DNA of 64,000 nt from Antilocapra americana (GCA_007570785.1 ML660777.1:4968587-5032586); one strand, 5' to 3'; counted from the stretch's first letter, positions 36,762 to 50,319 are shown. Numbers and translations are program-made. The notes: a model not told the origin generated them from the letters alone.

Positions 36762-36868
36762 GCTAGTTTATTCATTTATTTGGCTGCTTGGGGTCCTAGC
36801 TGTGGTGTGTGGGATCTAATTCCCTGACCAGGGATTGAACCCCGGTCCCCAGCATTGGTAGTGTGGAT
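36762..36868 (-). mobile_element. CHR-type SINE fragment
   Basis: TTATTCATTTATTTGGCTGC through CCAGCATTGGTAGTGTGGA. Confidence 0.82.
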
Positions 36869-36989
36869 GGATCTTGTTCTAACGAGAAGAATACAGCAGA
36901 AGAGACGATATGCAACCTGGGAGACTAGGTCATCAAAAGGCACTGCTGCTGTCAGCTTGGTTTCTTCCTGCTGGACGATTCCCTCCGGA

Positions 36990-37240
36990 GGAAACCAGCT
37001 GCCACCTCCTGAGCAGCTTTTGGGAGGCCCATGTGGTCAAGAGCAACCCGCAAGGAACTGAGGCCTCAGTCCAGTCAAGACTTTGAATGACTGTAGCCTT
37101 GGCCAGGATCTCGACTACAACCTTTTGAGAGATCCTGAATCAGAACCACCCAGAGAAGCCCTGATTTCCTGACCCTCAGAAACAATCTAAGAAAATAAAT
37201 ATTTTCGTGATTATTTTTATGCAGCTATAGATAACTAATA
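36990..37240 (+). mobile_element. Ancient LTR-like fragment (ERVL-MaLR/MLT1-like)
   Basis: CTTTGAATGACTGTAGCCTT through GCAGCTATAGATAACTAATA, resembling the 3' part of old MaLR LTRs. The family name is from memory only. Confidence 0.45.
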
Positions 37241-37251
37241 GCCATACTAAG

Positions 37252-37370
37252 TGAAAGTGAAGTCACTCAGTCATGTCCGACTGTTTGCTACCCCATGGAT
37301 TGTAGCCTACAAGGCTTCTTCGTCCATGGGATTTTCCTGGCAAGAGTACTGGAGTGGGTTGCCATCTCTA
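37252..37370 (-). mobile_element. Bov-tA SINE fragment (tail half)
   Basis: AAGTGAAGTCACTCAGTCAT through ACTGGAGTGGGTTGCCATC. Confidence 0.9.
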
Positions 37371-37424
37371 GCTTTGACAGTGTATTCACAGGCATATATT
37401 TTGCTTCTATACATATATCTTAAA

Positions 37425-37690
37425 AAGATTTTTTATTGGAGTATAGTTGCTGTGCAATGTTGTGTTAGTTTCTGCTGTACACCAAAGTGAATTAGCTATA
37501 TGTACACATATATCCCCTCTTTGTTGTACTTCCTTCCCATTTAGATCACCACGGAGCATTGAGTCGAGGTCCCTGTGCTATGCAGTAGATTCTCATTAGT
37601 TATCTATTCTATACATAGTATCAATAGTGTGTATATGTTAACACCAATCTTCCATTCATCCCACACTCCCTTTCCCCCCTTGGTATCTGT
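37425..37690 (-). mobile_element. L1 LINE 3' UTR
   Basis: Reverse orientation of the ruminant L1 3' end (TTATTGGAGTATAGTTGCTG, CTGCTGTACACCAAAGTGAA). Confidence 0.8.
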
Positions 37691-38529
37691 ATGTTTGCTC
37701 TCTACATCTGTTCATACATACAACTTAAAAGAAGAATCCAGCTGACCCTTTTGCTAAAATTGAACTTTCCCTCTTCCATTTGTTTTCAAACTCTTAAATG
37801 GAGCTGCCCACACTTCCCAAGTCCTCTCATTCACTTTCACTTTTCTCCAGAATCCTCTACTGTGGGGATTCTGCCCTTACTTTTCTCTCTCTCTTTTCAG
37901 AATGAAAACATCTTTACTAAAACAGATTCAAATTGAAAATGTTGTATGAAGTTCAAACAATATAGAAATGAATGAAGTAGAGTGCATAACCCTTTTCCGC
38001 AAGCCCTGTCATACCAGTCATACTGAATGGGGACCCCTTGTCCCTTAGAAATGCTGAGCCATTTCCTATCTATCTCCTCCTGCTTCTTTCTGCCCAACTC
38101 TCCTCCAAGGCTCAGCATAAACCTTACCTCCCCATTACACATTGAATTATAAAGTGAAATGAGTAAGCGTCAGTTACATTTATCTGTAAATATGAGTGTA
38201 CAAAACTTAGGAAGTTCCAAATTAGATTTTAGAAGCATCCTTATCACTCTGCTTGATCTTATTTATTATAATAATTAAGGTATGTGATAACATTAGTGTG
38301 TGTGATATTATTGTTAGTAACAATTTCCTAAGGTATAGAGTTTAAGTTTTTGTCTCAAAACTCATGAAAAGTAGAATACACATTTCCTATATATTAAGCA
38401 GCATATAAATTAGTCTTTTGTCCATAATTAAGGGTTGTTGTTATGACAGCAGTGATTTTTCTACAGATGAAACACGAGGAAGCAGGATGTCATAATATAA
38501 AGACATTATTTAGGCTGTGGAGTCAATAG

Positions 38530-38690
38530 ATCTAGTCCAAATTCTGATTTTTCCCAAGCTGTGTAGACAACATACTTAACATCTTCAAGTCTCACTTTCC
38601 TCATCTGTAAAGAGGGACTAATAATACCTATCTCAGAGAAATGTTGTGAGAATTAAGTGAAAAACCACATGGAAAGCATCTAGTGGGGTG
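38530..38690 (+). mobile_element. MIR SINE
   Basis: CACTTTCCTCATCTGTAAAG and GTTGTGAGAATTAAGTGAAA are typical MIR segments. Confidence 0.75.
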
Positions 38691-39340
38691 CTTGGTTGGA
38701 AGGGGACTCCCGTGATAAGTCACTGTTGCTTTTCAAATGGTCATTCCCAGTCTGATTTCAAGGAAGGAAGATTTCCCCCCCTCCGCCAGAGGTAAATTAT
38801 TGTTGGTCTCTTGCCAATAATTGGCTTGGGGCAGGGAATAAGGGGGAGAGTGGACCAGTGATCTAGTTCTGGCTAGTAGGAGATAAGGAAAGTTGGCTAG
38901 AGCTTCTGAGAAAGGTATTCTTTCAGAATTAAAAACAAAAACAAAAAAAAGGAGTCTTGGGAAGTGAAAGCTTGTCTATGCCTTCCTCTTTTCTTCCTGC
39001 CTTCAATGACAGGGTGTGAGATGAAACTCTTGGAAATGTGTTAACATCCTGTGGCCACAGAGGACGAGCCTGTGGCTGAGGAGCTAACACCCAACATGTC
39101 AGGAAGATGTGTTTGAAAGAAACTTTGCCCTTAAAGACCTTTAAGAGCCGCTGCTAGCCAGAAACCACCTACCTCCAATCTGTCTTCGATATGGGATAAT
39201 TAGCATGTCTTGAAATACATGCCAGTGGGTCTCAGAACACCAGGATCATCCGGGAACTTGTTGGAAACGCAGATTCTCAGGCCCCACTCCAACTTCCTGA
39301 ATCTGTGTCTCAGAACTGGGAGATTGTGAAGCATGCTCAG

Positions 39341-39725
39341 GCTTTTTTTTTTTTTTTAATTGGAGGATAATTGCTTTATAATGTGTTGGTTTCTGCCTTA
39401 CATCTACATGAATCAGACATAGGTATAGATATGGTCCCTCCGTCTTGAATCCCCTCCCACCCTCCACCCCATCCCACCCCTCTAGGTTGTCACAGAGCCC
39501 AGGTTTGAGCTCCCTGTGTCTCACAGCAAATTCCTACTGGCTATCTATTTTACATATGGCAATGTATGAGTTGGCAAGCTGCTCTCTCTCAGTTCATTCC
39601 ACCCTCCCTTCCCCCCACTGTGTCCATAAGTTTATTCTCTGTGTCTGCATCTTCATTGCTGTCCTGTAGATAGGTTCATCAGTACCATCTTTCTAGATTC
39701 CACATATATGCATTCATATAGTGGC
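39341..39725 (-). mobile_element. L1 LINE 3' UTR
   Basis: T13 run followed by TTGGAGGATAATTGCTTTAT and the antisense 3' UTR to CATATATGCATTCATATAGT. Confidence 0.85.
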
Positions 39726-40170
39726 ACTGCTTTCACCGTAGGGTTTCTGCCAAAACCTTCCTAAGGGCTCAGACAGTACACGTAGAATACATGACGGGTT
39801 CTGCAGCATGCCCCCAAGGTCAAGAATGCATCCTTGGCTGATTCCCCATTACTGGCGTGAAGTCTTATCATTTATCTTTTTTCCCCTAAGTGAAGACTGT
39901 CTCCTGAGAATGCACTGCTATCTTTCTGTATTTGAATAAATATATAAATAACTGTGTACAGCCCCGAAGCTGCCTTCTCTCTGGCTGTGTCTTGCCTTTG
40001 ATAGAATCTTCACTTTCACCTTCCCCGAAATCTCTCATTTCCTGACTTCATTCTAACACCCTTTTATTTCAACATCAGTTAAACACTTCAACTTCCAGCT
40101 TCCTTTAAACCTCTTCTTTACATCTATAATGAAGAAATATGACCATACCATAGATTTTTAGAATATTATT

Positions 40171-40619
40171 GTGACAGGCTGGGACCTGGGACCCTTGGCT
40201 GCAATGCTTGCGCCTGGACAGACATCTCCTTCAGTAACAGAATACAAAGAAACTGTAAGGGACTAAAAATAACTGTGTATACAGGCAGTTATTATGATAA
40301 GATCAAAAACCAACTGCCACTTCTTAGGTGTCAGGAGCTAAAGCAGGTTACTTCCCATGATCCCTGCACACAGCACCACCAAGGGGGTGGGTAGACCACC
40401 TAAGCCACCCCTCTCCCAATGCCTAAATCTGGCCCTACCCTGAGCCAATTTAAGGGACAACCTCACCCTGCTGAGAGAGCAAGCAAGGGAATCTATTATT
40501 TGTTTTCACTCTCTTGAGCTGCAGCCCAAGTCCCAATAAAACTTTGCATGAATTTCTTGTCTGGCCTGTTACCAATTTCTATTGATTAAAGAGACCAAGA
40601 ACCAGACTGGATAACATTC
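40171..40619 (+). mobile_element. Probable solo LTR of an endogenous retrovirus
   Basis: About 450 bases beginning TGTGACAGG and ending near ATAACATTCA. It has an AATAAA signal at 40,534-40,539 followed by CTTGTCTGGCCTG, the layout of a retroviral R/U5. There is no internal coding region, so it is a solo LTR if real. No clear target-site duplication was seen; the ends and class are uncertain. Confidence 0.55.
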
Positions 40620-41139
40620 ACTAAATAGCATTAACACCAGGACATATTTTTTCATCTGAAGGTGAGAAAGAGAAGCATTCTGTTTGCTTACAGCGGGGAT
40701 TACCAAATATTTCCCTGGCACTTTCAGCTACCTCTGTGTGCTTTTCTCCTGGGGTCCAAAGAACAGTGTTGGTGACTGAGCAAGTGTGAGGCCAACCAGC
40801 TCTGACTCTGCTGAAATTGTGATGAGGCTCTTTCAGAAAGCTGAAGGCTAGAGGTATCACAAAGGGATGCAAGTTTGCTGAGACAGGAGACAAGGGATGG
40901 ACAGGGGAGGGAGGTTTGTATTGCCTGGTGCCCTCTGCCTCCCAGCAATCCAGGACTCAACTACAGAGAAGCCCACTGGGAATTTTGCAAAGGACTTTTA
41001 GCCTGCTTTGAACGGGGCTATTTACTCCCTTCTCTCCTTCCTTCCCCCTCATCTTTTGTTTTCCAGTTTTATCAAAGACAAATTTTGTTTTTTGGAGCAG
41101 TGTCTTCAGATCTCTTTACTGTGAGAAACACTTTACACT

Positions 41140-41275
41140 CTTTCCTTATTTATTTGACTGTGCTAGGTTTTAGTTGTAGCATGTGGAAGCTGGTTCTTTG
41201 ACCAGGGGTCAAACCTCAATCCCCTGTACTGGGAGCTCAGAGTCTTAACCACCAGACCACCAGGGATGTGTCCCA
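41140..41275 (-). mobile_element. CHR-type SINE
   Basis: CCTTATTTATTTGACTGTGC through CCAGACCACCAGGGATGTG. Confidence 0.85.
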
Positions 41276-42087
41276 TTTATATTTTAGTTCTTTATTATTT
41301 AAGTCTTCTGCCTCTATCTTGTTTTCCTTACTTTGCCTTTATTTGCATTTCCTTTAAAAGTATTATTACTTTTACATCTGATTGAAGTTATATTTAGTCT
41401 GAGTTTAGATTTTTTTCTTAATCTATATTTATGCTTTGATTTTATTTTATTTAGCTTTTAATTTTTATTTTATAGTTAAATCTAGTTATTTATCTTGCTA
41501 TGGTTCACTTTTCATGATATTTCTATTTTAACTTATATTTGGATTTTAACATTTTAGTTTTTCTTAATTTTCTCTCTTCTTTGCATTATTATACTTAATT
41601 TTTTTTTTAGGGGTATTTATTTTACTTTCTGTTTTTAGCAAGTAGGAAATACAGCCTCAGGAAGTGGCAGTGAGAAAGGCCATATCCTCTGTCCCCATGG
41701 TCTCACAACAAGGAGAGAGACAATCTAACAAAGGGTAGAGTCTTCCTGCAGCCACTCACAATGGGGACTCAAACTATATTGGCTAGATATTAAAGGGCAC
41801 AGTGAACTTAGAAAATGTCATACAAAGGGACACCCAAATTATACATCAGATATATGTTGGGTGACCATACAATTTATCATCCACACTCAGACACTTGTGA
41901 AAGTGAAAGGAAAAGCTATTAAAAGTTATGCTGGGATGACAGATCTGCAAGAAGCTGGCACTAGGCAACTTATGTATTTGAAATAAATAGGTATGCAAGT
42001 TTAGAACAGAATTAAGTAATATCAGCTCTGCACTTAAAAGACATTTATTGAATGAACAACCATATTGATGGTTACATAAACTAAAGT

Positions 42088-42292
42088 GTTAGTCAATCAG
42101 TCATGTCTAACTTTTTGTGACCCCAGAGACTGTAGCCCAACCAGCCTCCTTTGTCCATGGAATTCTCCAGGCAAGAATACTAGAGTAGGTTGCCATCCCC
42201 TTCTCCAGAGGATTCCCCAACCTAGGGATGGAACCTGGGGTCTCCTGCATTACAGGCAGATTCTTTACTGTCTGAGCAGCCAGGGAAGTCCC
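42088..42292 (-). mobile_element. Bov-tA SINE
   Basis: TGTTAGTCAATCAGTCATGT through AGCAGCCAGGGAAGTCCC. Confidence 0.92.
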
Positions 42293-42446
42293 TATGTAAA
42301 CTTAAATGTAAATCAAAACACAATTCCTGAGATGTGAAACTTTTTTATTGGGTCACTTAGAAAAATCCAGAAAGAAAATTGTAGCTGCTTTTACAGTTCA
42401 AGTATCTCGTGTACATTTTGGATTAAATAACCACGTGTGTGTGTCT

Positions 42447-42657
42447 GGTTAGTTGCTCAGTCGTGTCTAACTCTTTTCGACCCTATGGACTGCAGCCCCG
42501 CAGGCTCCTCTGGCCATGGGGATTTTCCAGGCAAGAATACTGGAGTGGTTTGCTATGCCCTCTTCCAGGACATCTTCCCAACCCAGGGATCAAACCCAGG
42601 CCTCCCACATTGTAGGCAGATTCTTTTCCTGGTGACTGAGCCACCAGGGAAGCCCAC
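42447..42657 (-). mobile_element. Bov-tA SINE
   Basis: GGTTAGTTGCTCAGTCGTGT through GCCACCAGGGAAGCCCAC. Confidence 0.93.
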
Positions 42658-45600
42658 ATTAACCACATAATAACCCACAAATATTCATCTTTTTTCAAAA
42701 AGTATAAACAGCAATTCTTTCTTTTTTGGTTGTGGGCAGAGGGGACAGAATTGAATGAAGGCAGTTCTGATGTTTTGCCTCTAGATATCTGGGAGGGTGA
42801 TGATTCCATTAACTGAAGGAGGTCCATTGGAGGAGGAAGAAAGCTGAGATTGAGGAATCTTGGGACATTCAGGAAGGGAATTCAAGTAGACAGTAGGATA
42901 TAAAAGTCTGCAGTTCAGGCGACAAGTCCAGGTTTAAGATATAGATTATTCAGTGAATGGCTCAGGCAAACGTCTGAGTGTCCCATGGTGCAGGCAGAAC
43001 CACAGGCAGACTGGAGGGAGGTGTCTAGTGATCCCAGGATATCCTTGGGCAGGACCCAGTGCAGTCATTATGAGCTCACCCTCGCTACTCAAAAACAGTC
43101 TTTCCCAAAGGTGAGCATAAGAGCGGTCTTGCAACTAGAAGAAAAAGAGTCTAACTTGGGGACCACCTGCTCAGGGAGGTGGCCCACTAATGCTGACGGC
43201 ACCAGGATGCCTTGAGTCCACATAAAAATGTTTGTTTCCTCCTTGTCAGGCAAACTCAAGAGAGATGCTGGGGTCATCAGTGAGCAGTCTTCTCTCCACG
43301 AAAGTTTGAGAATTATCACCATAAGTCAGTGAAACCATAAGATGGATGAGGTCACCTACAAAGAAGGTACAAAGAGGAGAGAGACAAGGGTAGACCCCCT
43401 TGGCCATTTCACATGACAGTGTGTAGGCAAACTCATTTGACCCACTACTCTGAAAAATATATGTGGTACATCTGTGTTTTATGCTGCCAAGCACTGGGGA
43501 GCAGTCACTTCCCTTCCCCTTTATTCTTAGTTGCCTTACTCATTTGATAATTTTAGCTGTGTGGTGTAGCTATAGAGAAGGCAAACACTGTCAGCTAAGC
43601 CCACAAGAGCATTGTGGACATTGGCAGATCATAGCCTCTTTTTCCAGTCAAATAAATCAGAGGAAATGGTAATATAATTCTGAATGCATGAATATTTCCT
43701 TTTGTTTTATTTTATTTTAGCAATGTGTTTTAAGAAGGTAATTCAGTTGTTCGGTTGCTACATGATGTACCTTTAATCCCAGGAGTTATTGTTTAAGGTG
43801 TAAACTGTAGTATCTATATTGTTTTTAAGTGTTGCAAAAATTTTGAAAAGGGAAACATTTATGTATATATTATACATTTTATTACATATATGCATACATA
43901 TAAATTTTCTTCTGAATAAAAAAGCAGGCCAGGTGAAGAAACAATAGACTAAATGGAATTAATGACATCAGCCTCACCCAGTTTTATTATTGTTAAAGAA
44001 TAATATAATAGTAGGATGAAGAGAGTAGTGACAATCATATTTTATCAAAGTTTGAGGTATACTTTTTTCATTTTTGTTTTACAAAACACGTGAAAGGAAA
44101 ATAAATTAATATGCAAGTGAGTATAAAGACTCTGAGTTATCAAAAATTTATACAGGCCTTTAGGTGTTAAGAGAAATTTCCAAAATTTTCAACCCACTTA
44201 CTACACTGAATTTAGGTTAGGTCCAAACAAAGTTATATTCTAGAATATTATAGTACATAATTTAACCAAACTGTACTCACAGGGCATACACAGAGGAGAA
44301 AAAAAGAAGATAACCTACCAACTTCTAGCTGAAACCATTGTCCCTGCTGACACATCAGCCAAGTCTTTTGCTCACAATTTCTATTTGTTAGCACACAGAT
44401 GAAAATCAATCAGGTTAATTCACAGAAAAGTCTACGCTTAGTATTTTCACCTTCCCCTTTCAACTTCTTTCCACTTCAGCCATGTCCCCTGACCCTCCTC
44501 CCTTTAGGGTATCCAGGGTTATCTTGCTTTCTGATTTTAGGAACAGTTCATCCTTCCTTCTTCCTATTTTAAATCTCAAATTCATTCACACCATTCCTTC
44601 CAAAAATATTGATTTTAAGCCTCTTGTCTCTTATCAAGAAGGAAAGGATTTCTCATCCCCGTTTTTATATTCACCAGTGTGCTCTGCCAGTCATATTTAA
44701 TATAACACTGAAGTTCTTATCAGTGAGAAGGGATGCAACTTTTGCTAATAAAGCTGTGGTTTCCTTTTGGACATGAACACTTGTTGCAAAGTTATTCCCG
44801 TGTTGATAACACCCAAGGCAGGGTGCCAAACACAAGAAGCTCCCCTGCTGAGGAGTCCCAGGGTTGAAAGAACAGACACTTTGCTTCACTTCCCAAACAA
44901 TGTTACTTTCTCCTGCGCTGGTGCCTGTTTTAACATCTTGCCACCCAGTGACATTTCTAGTTTGACAGGTTTCTTCCATGAACCAGATTACCAAGTGCAA
45001 TGAGAGAGGCTCTGTAACCTCTTCTGTTCCCTTTTAAGGGTGCTTTAGACCAGGGTAAGCCACAGGGCAGTGCAGAAGAATGAACTAGTTAAACATTCCT
45101 CGCTGCAAGAGAAATTCCTGTTTTGTCACGTGCAGGCTAAATCATTTCTTTTTATCTAGGGGTGACATTCCTCCTATATCCTTTCTACTCACTAGAGATT
45201 CTTTCCTGGATTTGGTCCCAAACCGTCTTTTGAAAGTATTGGAGCACCAGCTGCTGGCAGCTGGGAGAACATTAACAGTAGTTCTGCCAGGATGGTTTCC
45301 AAAGGCAGAGAGTGAGGCCTTGTAGCCCAGACCACAGCTCAGAGGATGGGAGGTTGGGGTCCTCCGATCTCTCTTTGATCTTCAACTCCTACAGCAGAAG
45401 GAATGGCCTTGCCAGTTATTTCTCTGCTCAGTCTGCCTGCAGTTGAACATTTTTTGTACTGGACAAGTGTTATGGATCCCTAGGGAATCTGTGTTGGGGT
45501 GTGGAGGTAGCCTGACAGACTACTTAGGAAAATGGACTGACGCATCTCAGGGCAGCCTCATAAAAAGACCTCAGTGACTGGGGACAGTTTAGGACTGATG

Positions 45601-45755
45601 CCCAAAGCCACTGCCGTGAAACACAGCCTTTCATAACCAGATTTTTACACTAGTATTTTGTGTAAATGACCCCCACTAGATGCCATGTGAGAGAGGAATG
45701 TGTACAGTTGAAACCTGAGCCAACACATTTTTGCCCACAATTTTTTTAAAAAATT
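42658..45755. other. Long non-coding stretch, no recognised repeat
   Basis: About 3.1 kb with no recognised SINE or LINE, notable in this repeat-dense window. Short ORFs only. It lies 6-9 kb downstream of the STX11 coding exon and could hold regulatory sequence, but nothing specific is seen. Confidence 0.4.
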
Positions 45756-46056
45756 TTTTGTATATTTTATTTATTTTCGGCTAAGCTGGGTCTTTGCTGC
45801 TGTGCGGGCTTTTCTCTAGTTGCAGCAAGCAGGGGCTACTCTAACTGTGGTGCATGGGCTTCTCATTGAGTGGCTTCTCTTTTGGGGGGGCTCGGGCCCT
45901 AGGCTGCAGGCTTCAGTAGCTGCAGCACCTGGGCTCAGAAGTTGTGGCGCGTGAACATGTGGCTCCACATGTGGAATCTTCCTGGACCAGGGAGTGAATC
46001 CATGTCCCCTGCATGGGCAGGTGGATTTTTAATCCCTGGACCACCAGGGAAACCCT
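45756..46056 (-). mobile_element. CHR-type SINE, long form
   Basis: TTGTATATTTTATTTATTTTC through GGACCACCAGGGAAACCC, about 300 bases. Confidence 0.88.
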
Positions 46057-46515
46057 TGTGCACAATTTTTAAAATAATCTTTGTTTGGCTGAAAGAATAA
46101 AAAAAGAAAAAAAAAATCCCGTCTTAAAACGGAAATTTAAAACAGTTTTACAACTTTCTTTGCAGCCCACCTTAGTCTGTACCTCTAATAATGTCTAGAG
46201 TCTTCCTGGTCCCAATTTGACCCCAATTCTGCCACCTTCAGTCCCTGAGACAGACTTTCATTCTCTCTGAAGTCTTTTTGGACTGACCATTCTCTTGGAT
46301 GATCTGCTTCTCCCCAAGTAGCTTTTTCTCCAGTCTTATTTCTCATCCTCTCACCAAGACCTAGCCCTGCTCCCAGGACACTGCCCCTACTCTGGGCCCA
46401 GCACCCAGCATAGGACTGCTTCTTAGTTTCCACTTAAAAAAAAAAAAATGAGAAGGTAATATTACTTCACAGAATTGTCATGAAAATAATGAAATTAAAG
46501 CATTTTATAGGGGAA

Positions 46516-46618
46516 TTTCTTGGTGGCCTAGTGGTTAGGAGTCTGGGCGTTCACTGCTAGGGCCTGTGTTTGATCCCTGATTGGAGGATTGACAACCCCC
46601 CAGGTGCGCAGCCAAAAA
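46516..46618 (+). mobile_element. CHR-type SINE
   Basis: GAATTTCTTGGTGGCCTAGT through GGTGCGCAGCCAAAAAAAAG. Confidence 0.85.
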
Positions 46619-46647
46619 AAAGTGTTATGCCAACAGATATTGTTATG

Positions 46648-46857
46648 GGCTTTCCTGATGGCTCAGATGGTAAAGAATCCACCTGCAATGTGGGAGACCT
46701 GGGTTTGATCCCTGGGTTGGGAAGATCCCCTGGAGGAGGGTATGAAAACCCATTCCAGTATTCTTGCCTGGAGAATCCCATGACCAGAGGAGCCTGGTGG
46801 GCTACAGCCCATGGGGTCGCAAGGAGTCGGACATGACTGAGTGACTACACACAGCAC
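46648..46857 (+). mobile_element. Bov-tA SINE
   Basis: GGCTTTCCTGATGGCTCAGA through CGGACATGACTGAGTGACTA. Confidence 0.94.
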
Positions 46858-47124
46858 ATTGTTATGTGTATAAAGACAGCTTGTTCACTCTTCATGACAT
46901 GTTGCTACTAAAGATGCTCAATTTTTATATGATGGTGCAGTTACATTCTAGATCCTATTTATTTTCCACTTCTAATAGTCCTATTTTATTAATCCCAATG
47001 ATTTTTAATTCTGCTATCAAAAGTAAGTCAACTGTTATTCTGATTATAAATGCATGTTTCAGACTATCACCTTGATTACAAATGAGAGATTTGCAGGCTG
47101 CAGTTTGAGATACCTTGCATATTT

Positions 47125-47305
47125 TTTTAAATTGGAACAGAGTTGTTTACAGCAACACTGCTGTGTTAGTTTCTGCTGTACAGCAAAGTGGATCAGTCAT
47201 ACATATACATATATCCCCCTTTTTTGGATTTCCTTTCCACTTAGGTCCCCACAGATCACTGAGCAGAGCTTCCTCTGCTATGCATTAGGTTCTCATTTTA
47301 TCGAT
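47125..47305 (-). mobile_element. L1 LINE 3' UTR fragment
   Basis: AGTTTCTGCTGTACAGCAAA and CCCACAGATCACTGAGCAGA, same family as 37.4 kb. Confidence 0.8.
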
Positions 47306-47808
47306 TAATAGTTACCTTTCATATTTTGAAGAGAGAGTTCTGATAGTATTTATAGAAAGTAGAATGGCAGAATTTATATAGAGAAACCAAGACTACTGGC
47401 ACCCTATTTTATTATTTTTAAGCTATGCACAATATTCAGTAGTTGCCTGTCAAGATAGCAAGTTTATACTGTAGAGCCTGAAAAATCCTTGCATGTGACA
47501 TTTAACTATGAAGCATTGGGACTGTTTTTAAGTATAGATAGAGCATTGATACAAGAAGAACCCTATTCTCTTTCCAAGTTGTTATCTTGAAAGACTGTAA
47601 ACTAACTCTTGTGATGTCACAGTTCAAACATTTTCATGTTATTGATCAGCTTGTTTAAAATTCTCTTTTTATCCTGGATACTGATGCATCCAAGGTGAGC
47701 ATCTTTCCTACTGTTTACATTTCTGGAGTTGTCACCACCTAGAGTCTGTGGCTGTGACTGTGGCTTTTGGCTAGTTAGGAGTCACTTCATAGGTTAAAAT
47801 AGCTTTAA

Positions 47809-48103
47809 GCTGGCCAGGGGTGGGGCATGGTAAGAGGAAGGAAAGGGTGGGATGATATGAGAGAATAGCATTGAAACCTATACATCACCGTATGTAAAAC
47901 TGATAGCCAGTTCAATATATGTGGCAGGGAACCCAAAGCCAGGGCTGTGACACCCTAGAGGGGTGGAATGGGAAGGGCGATGGGAGGGAGGTTCAGGAGG
48001 GAGGGGATATATGTATACCTGTGACTGATTCATGTGTACGTATGACAAACACCATCATAATATTGTAATTATCCTCTGATTTTAAAAAGTAAAATTAAAA
48101 AAA
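47809..48103 (+). mobile_element. L1 LINE 3' UTR insertion with 13-bp target-site duplication
   Basis: G-rich L1 3' UTR (GGGTGGGATGATATGAGAGA) ending in an A run, bounded by AAAATAGCTTTAA at 47,796-47,808 and 48,104-48,116. Confidence 0.88.
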
Positions 48104-48116
48104 AAAATAGCTTTAA

Positions 48117-48290
48117 AGGACTTCCCTGGTGGTCCAGTGGCTAAGACTTTGCAGTCCAAATGCAGGGGGCCTGGGATCGATCCCTGGTCTGGGAACTAGA
48201 TCCTGTGCTGCCACTAAAGATCCTGTGTGCTGCATTTACGGCCTGGTGCAGCCAAATAAATGTTTTAAAGGAAAAAGATTTTTAAAAATA
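48117..48290 (+). mobile_element. CHR-type SINE
   Basis: AGGACTTCCCTGGTGGTCCA through GGTGCAGCCAAATAAATG, directly abutting the target-site copy of the L1 before it. Confidence 0.9.
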
Positions 48291-48919
48291 GCTTTTAAAG
48301 ATTTTTACCTTCAGCCCCTGAAGGATCTATTGTTCTCTGTGATTGGTTCTTTCATTTTGTACCCTAAGTGACATAGTGCACGAAGTTTCCAGGGTTGCCT
48401 CAAAGTCTGCTTCTTACCCACAGGCAACTTTCAGAGTTTACCAAGTGAGCATCACAGGATGAGGTAAACCCCACTCTCAGCACCCGTTCATGGCACTGGA
48501 GCCCCCTTTTGTAAGGAAAAAGCCAGCATTTCACCCACCCCAAGGCAGGGCAGTCAGAGCCAGGAAGGGCTTTGAGGAAATAAGGTGGGGTATGGGAAGA
48601 GTCTTTGGTCTATTGTGGCCTGGCCTCCACAGCTGAACTTCTGGGACTTTCTGACTCATAGCTTGGAAGGATCAGGGGAAAGCTACTTGTCACATGGAGC
48701 AGAACAGCTGCTTCCTGCTTAACTTTTTTTTGAGTGGAACATCTAATTTCATCTTTGTAACATACTTGAATATAAGAAGGCATGAAATGCCACTGTGAAA
48801 ACAGCTCTTCCATTGTAAAAAAAAAAAAAAAAGAAAGAAAATTAAACCCTAATATTCAGAGAAGGTTTTGCTTTCTTTCTATTTTAAGATTATTAACAGA
48901 AGAATGGAGTTCTAAGGGT

Positions 48920-49120
48920 TTATTCGCTCAGTCGTGTCCAACACTTCATGACCCTGTGGTTTGCAGTCCACCAGGCTCCTTTATCCATGGAATTCTCCAG
49001 GCAAGAATATTGGAGTGGGTAGCCATTCCTTTCTCCAGGGGATCTTCCCAACCCAGGGAATGAACTCAGGCCTCTTCCACTGCACGCAGATTCTCTACCA
49101 TCTGAGCCACCAGGGAAGCC
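48920..49120 (-). mobile_element. Bov-tA SINE
   Basis: TTATTCGCTCAGTCGTGTCC through GAGCCACCAGGGAAGCC. Confidence 0.93.
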
Positions 49121-49199
49121 TTTATAAGCATGTATTTTTCCTCAGAAGTTAATAGCTAGTAATTAATAGTAGCTCTATCAGTCTATAAGAAAGTTATGC

Positions 49200-49430
49200 A
49201 ATAACAATAATGAATATAGTACTTAGCATGTGCCAGGCACTATCCTAAGTACTTTTATGTGTTTAGTCATTTACTTCTTCCAACAGCTCTAGGAGGTGGG
49301 TCCTATCATATCCATTTTACAGATGAGGAAACAGATACAAGTCATATGGTTGGTATGTGGCAAAGTCATGATTTAAACCCAGAGAGTGCGGTCCTGAATC
49401 TGTGTTCTTTTCTGCTATGCCACAGTTGGA
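49200..49430 (-). mobile_element. MIR SINE
   Basis: ATGTGCCAGGCACTATCCTAA and CATTTTACAGATGAGGAAAC read as antisense MIR. Confidence 0.82.
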
Positions 49431-50319
49431 TAGTTATTGAAGAGCAGGAAGAAAAATTCTTGCCTTTTCAATAAGCAACAGTTCACAAATCTGAGTATAT
49501 TAAAGTGAAAATTTTACCTAATTTTCCAATGTGAAAAGCTTAAAAATACACAGACAGCAAACTCCTTGACTTTTATGAATGGTTCCAAACAAAGAAAATG
49601 CATTATAGGGTAAAACTCAGGAAGTAGTCTCTCTTATGGAAACCAGTAATAGCTTGTGTCCTATATTCTCAGTATCTCTTCACTATCATGGGAGACTTAG
49701 TAATGGAACTGTGTTAACTTTTTTTTTTTTAAAGAAAGTGAATTAGGCCAAAGGTGAAATATATCATCCCTGGAATTAGCTGAGAAAGAATTGGGAGAAG
49801 TCTAAAAAGAATCCAGTGGGACTTGGTTTCCACAATTCTCATATTTAACCATGAAATTAAAATTAGGAGCAGGGCTAGAGTTCATGGTCATAAGCAGATT
49901 AGTTGGTGAGTTCGAAAGAGTTCAGATATTCTTTCTGCTCTTTTTAAAATTTCACTGTCTGAAGCACCGAAGAATAATGACCACTGAATAAACCTTCTCA
50001 TCTATTAAACAATGAGTAGAAAGAGCTCACAGTTGATTCATAAAAAAGACAGAAATATGGTGAGTGTAGGTAAGGATATCACAAAGTTTGCAAATGAAAC
50101 CAAATCTCCAAAACGTGATGACTTTGCTAAACTGTTACTAATAACTCAGTAGAGAAAGCAACACAACTCCATGTGAATTTTTTCATTCACCCCTCCCCCA
50201 TTCAGAGGTCCGGTCACCTACTGCAGCCTCAAACAAGGTGGTAGAAATTTTTAAAACAATAATTGAAAAGTTAGACTAAGATGTACATGGTCACGGCACA
50301 AATACATAAAAAGCATGCT

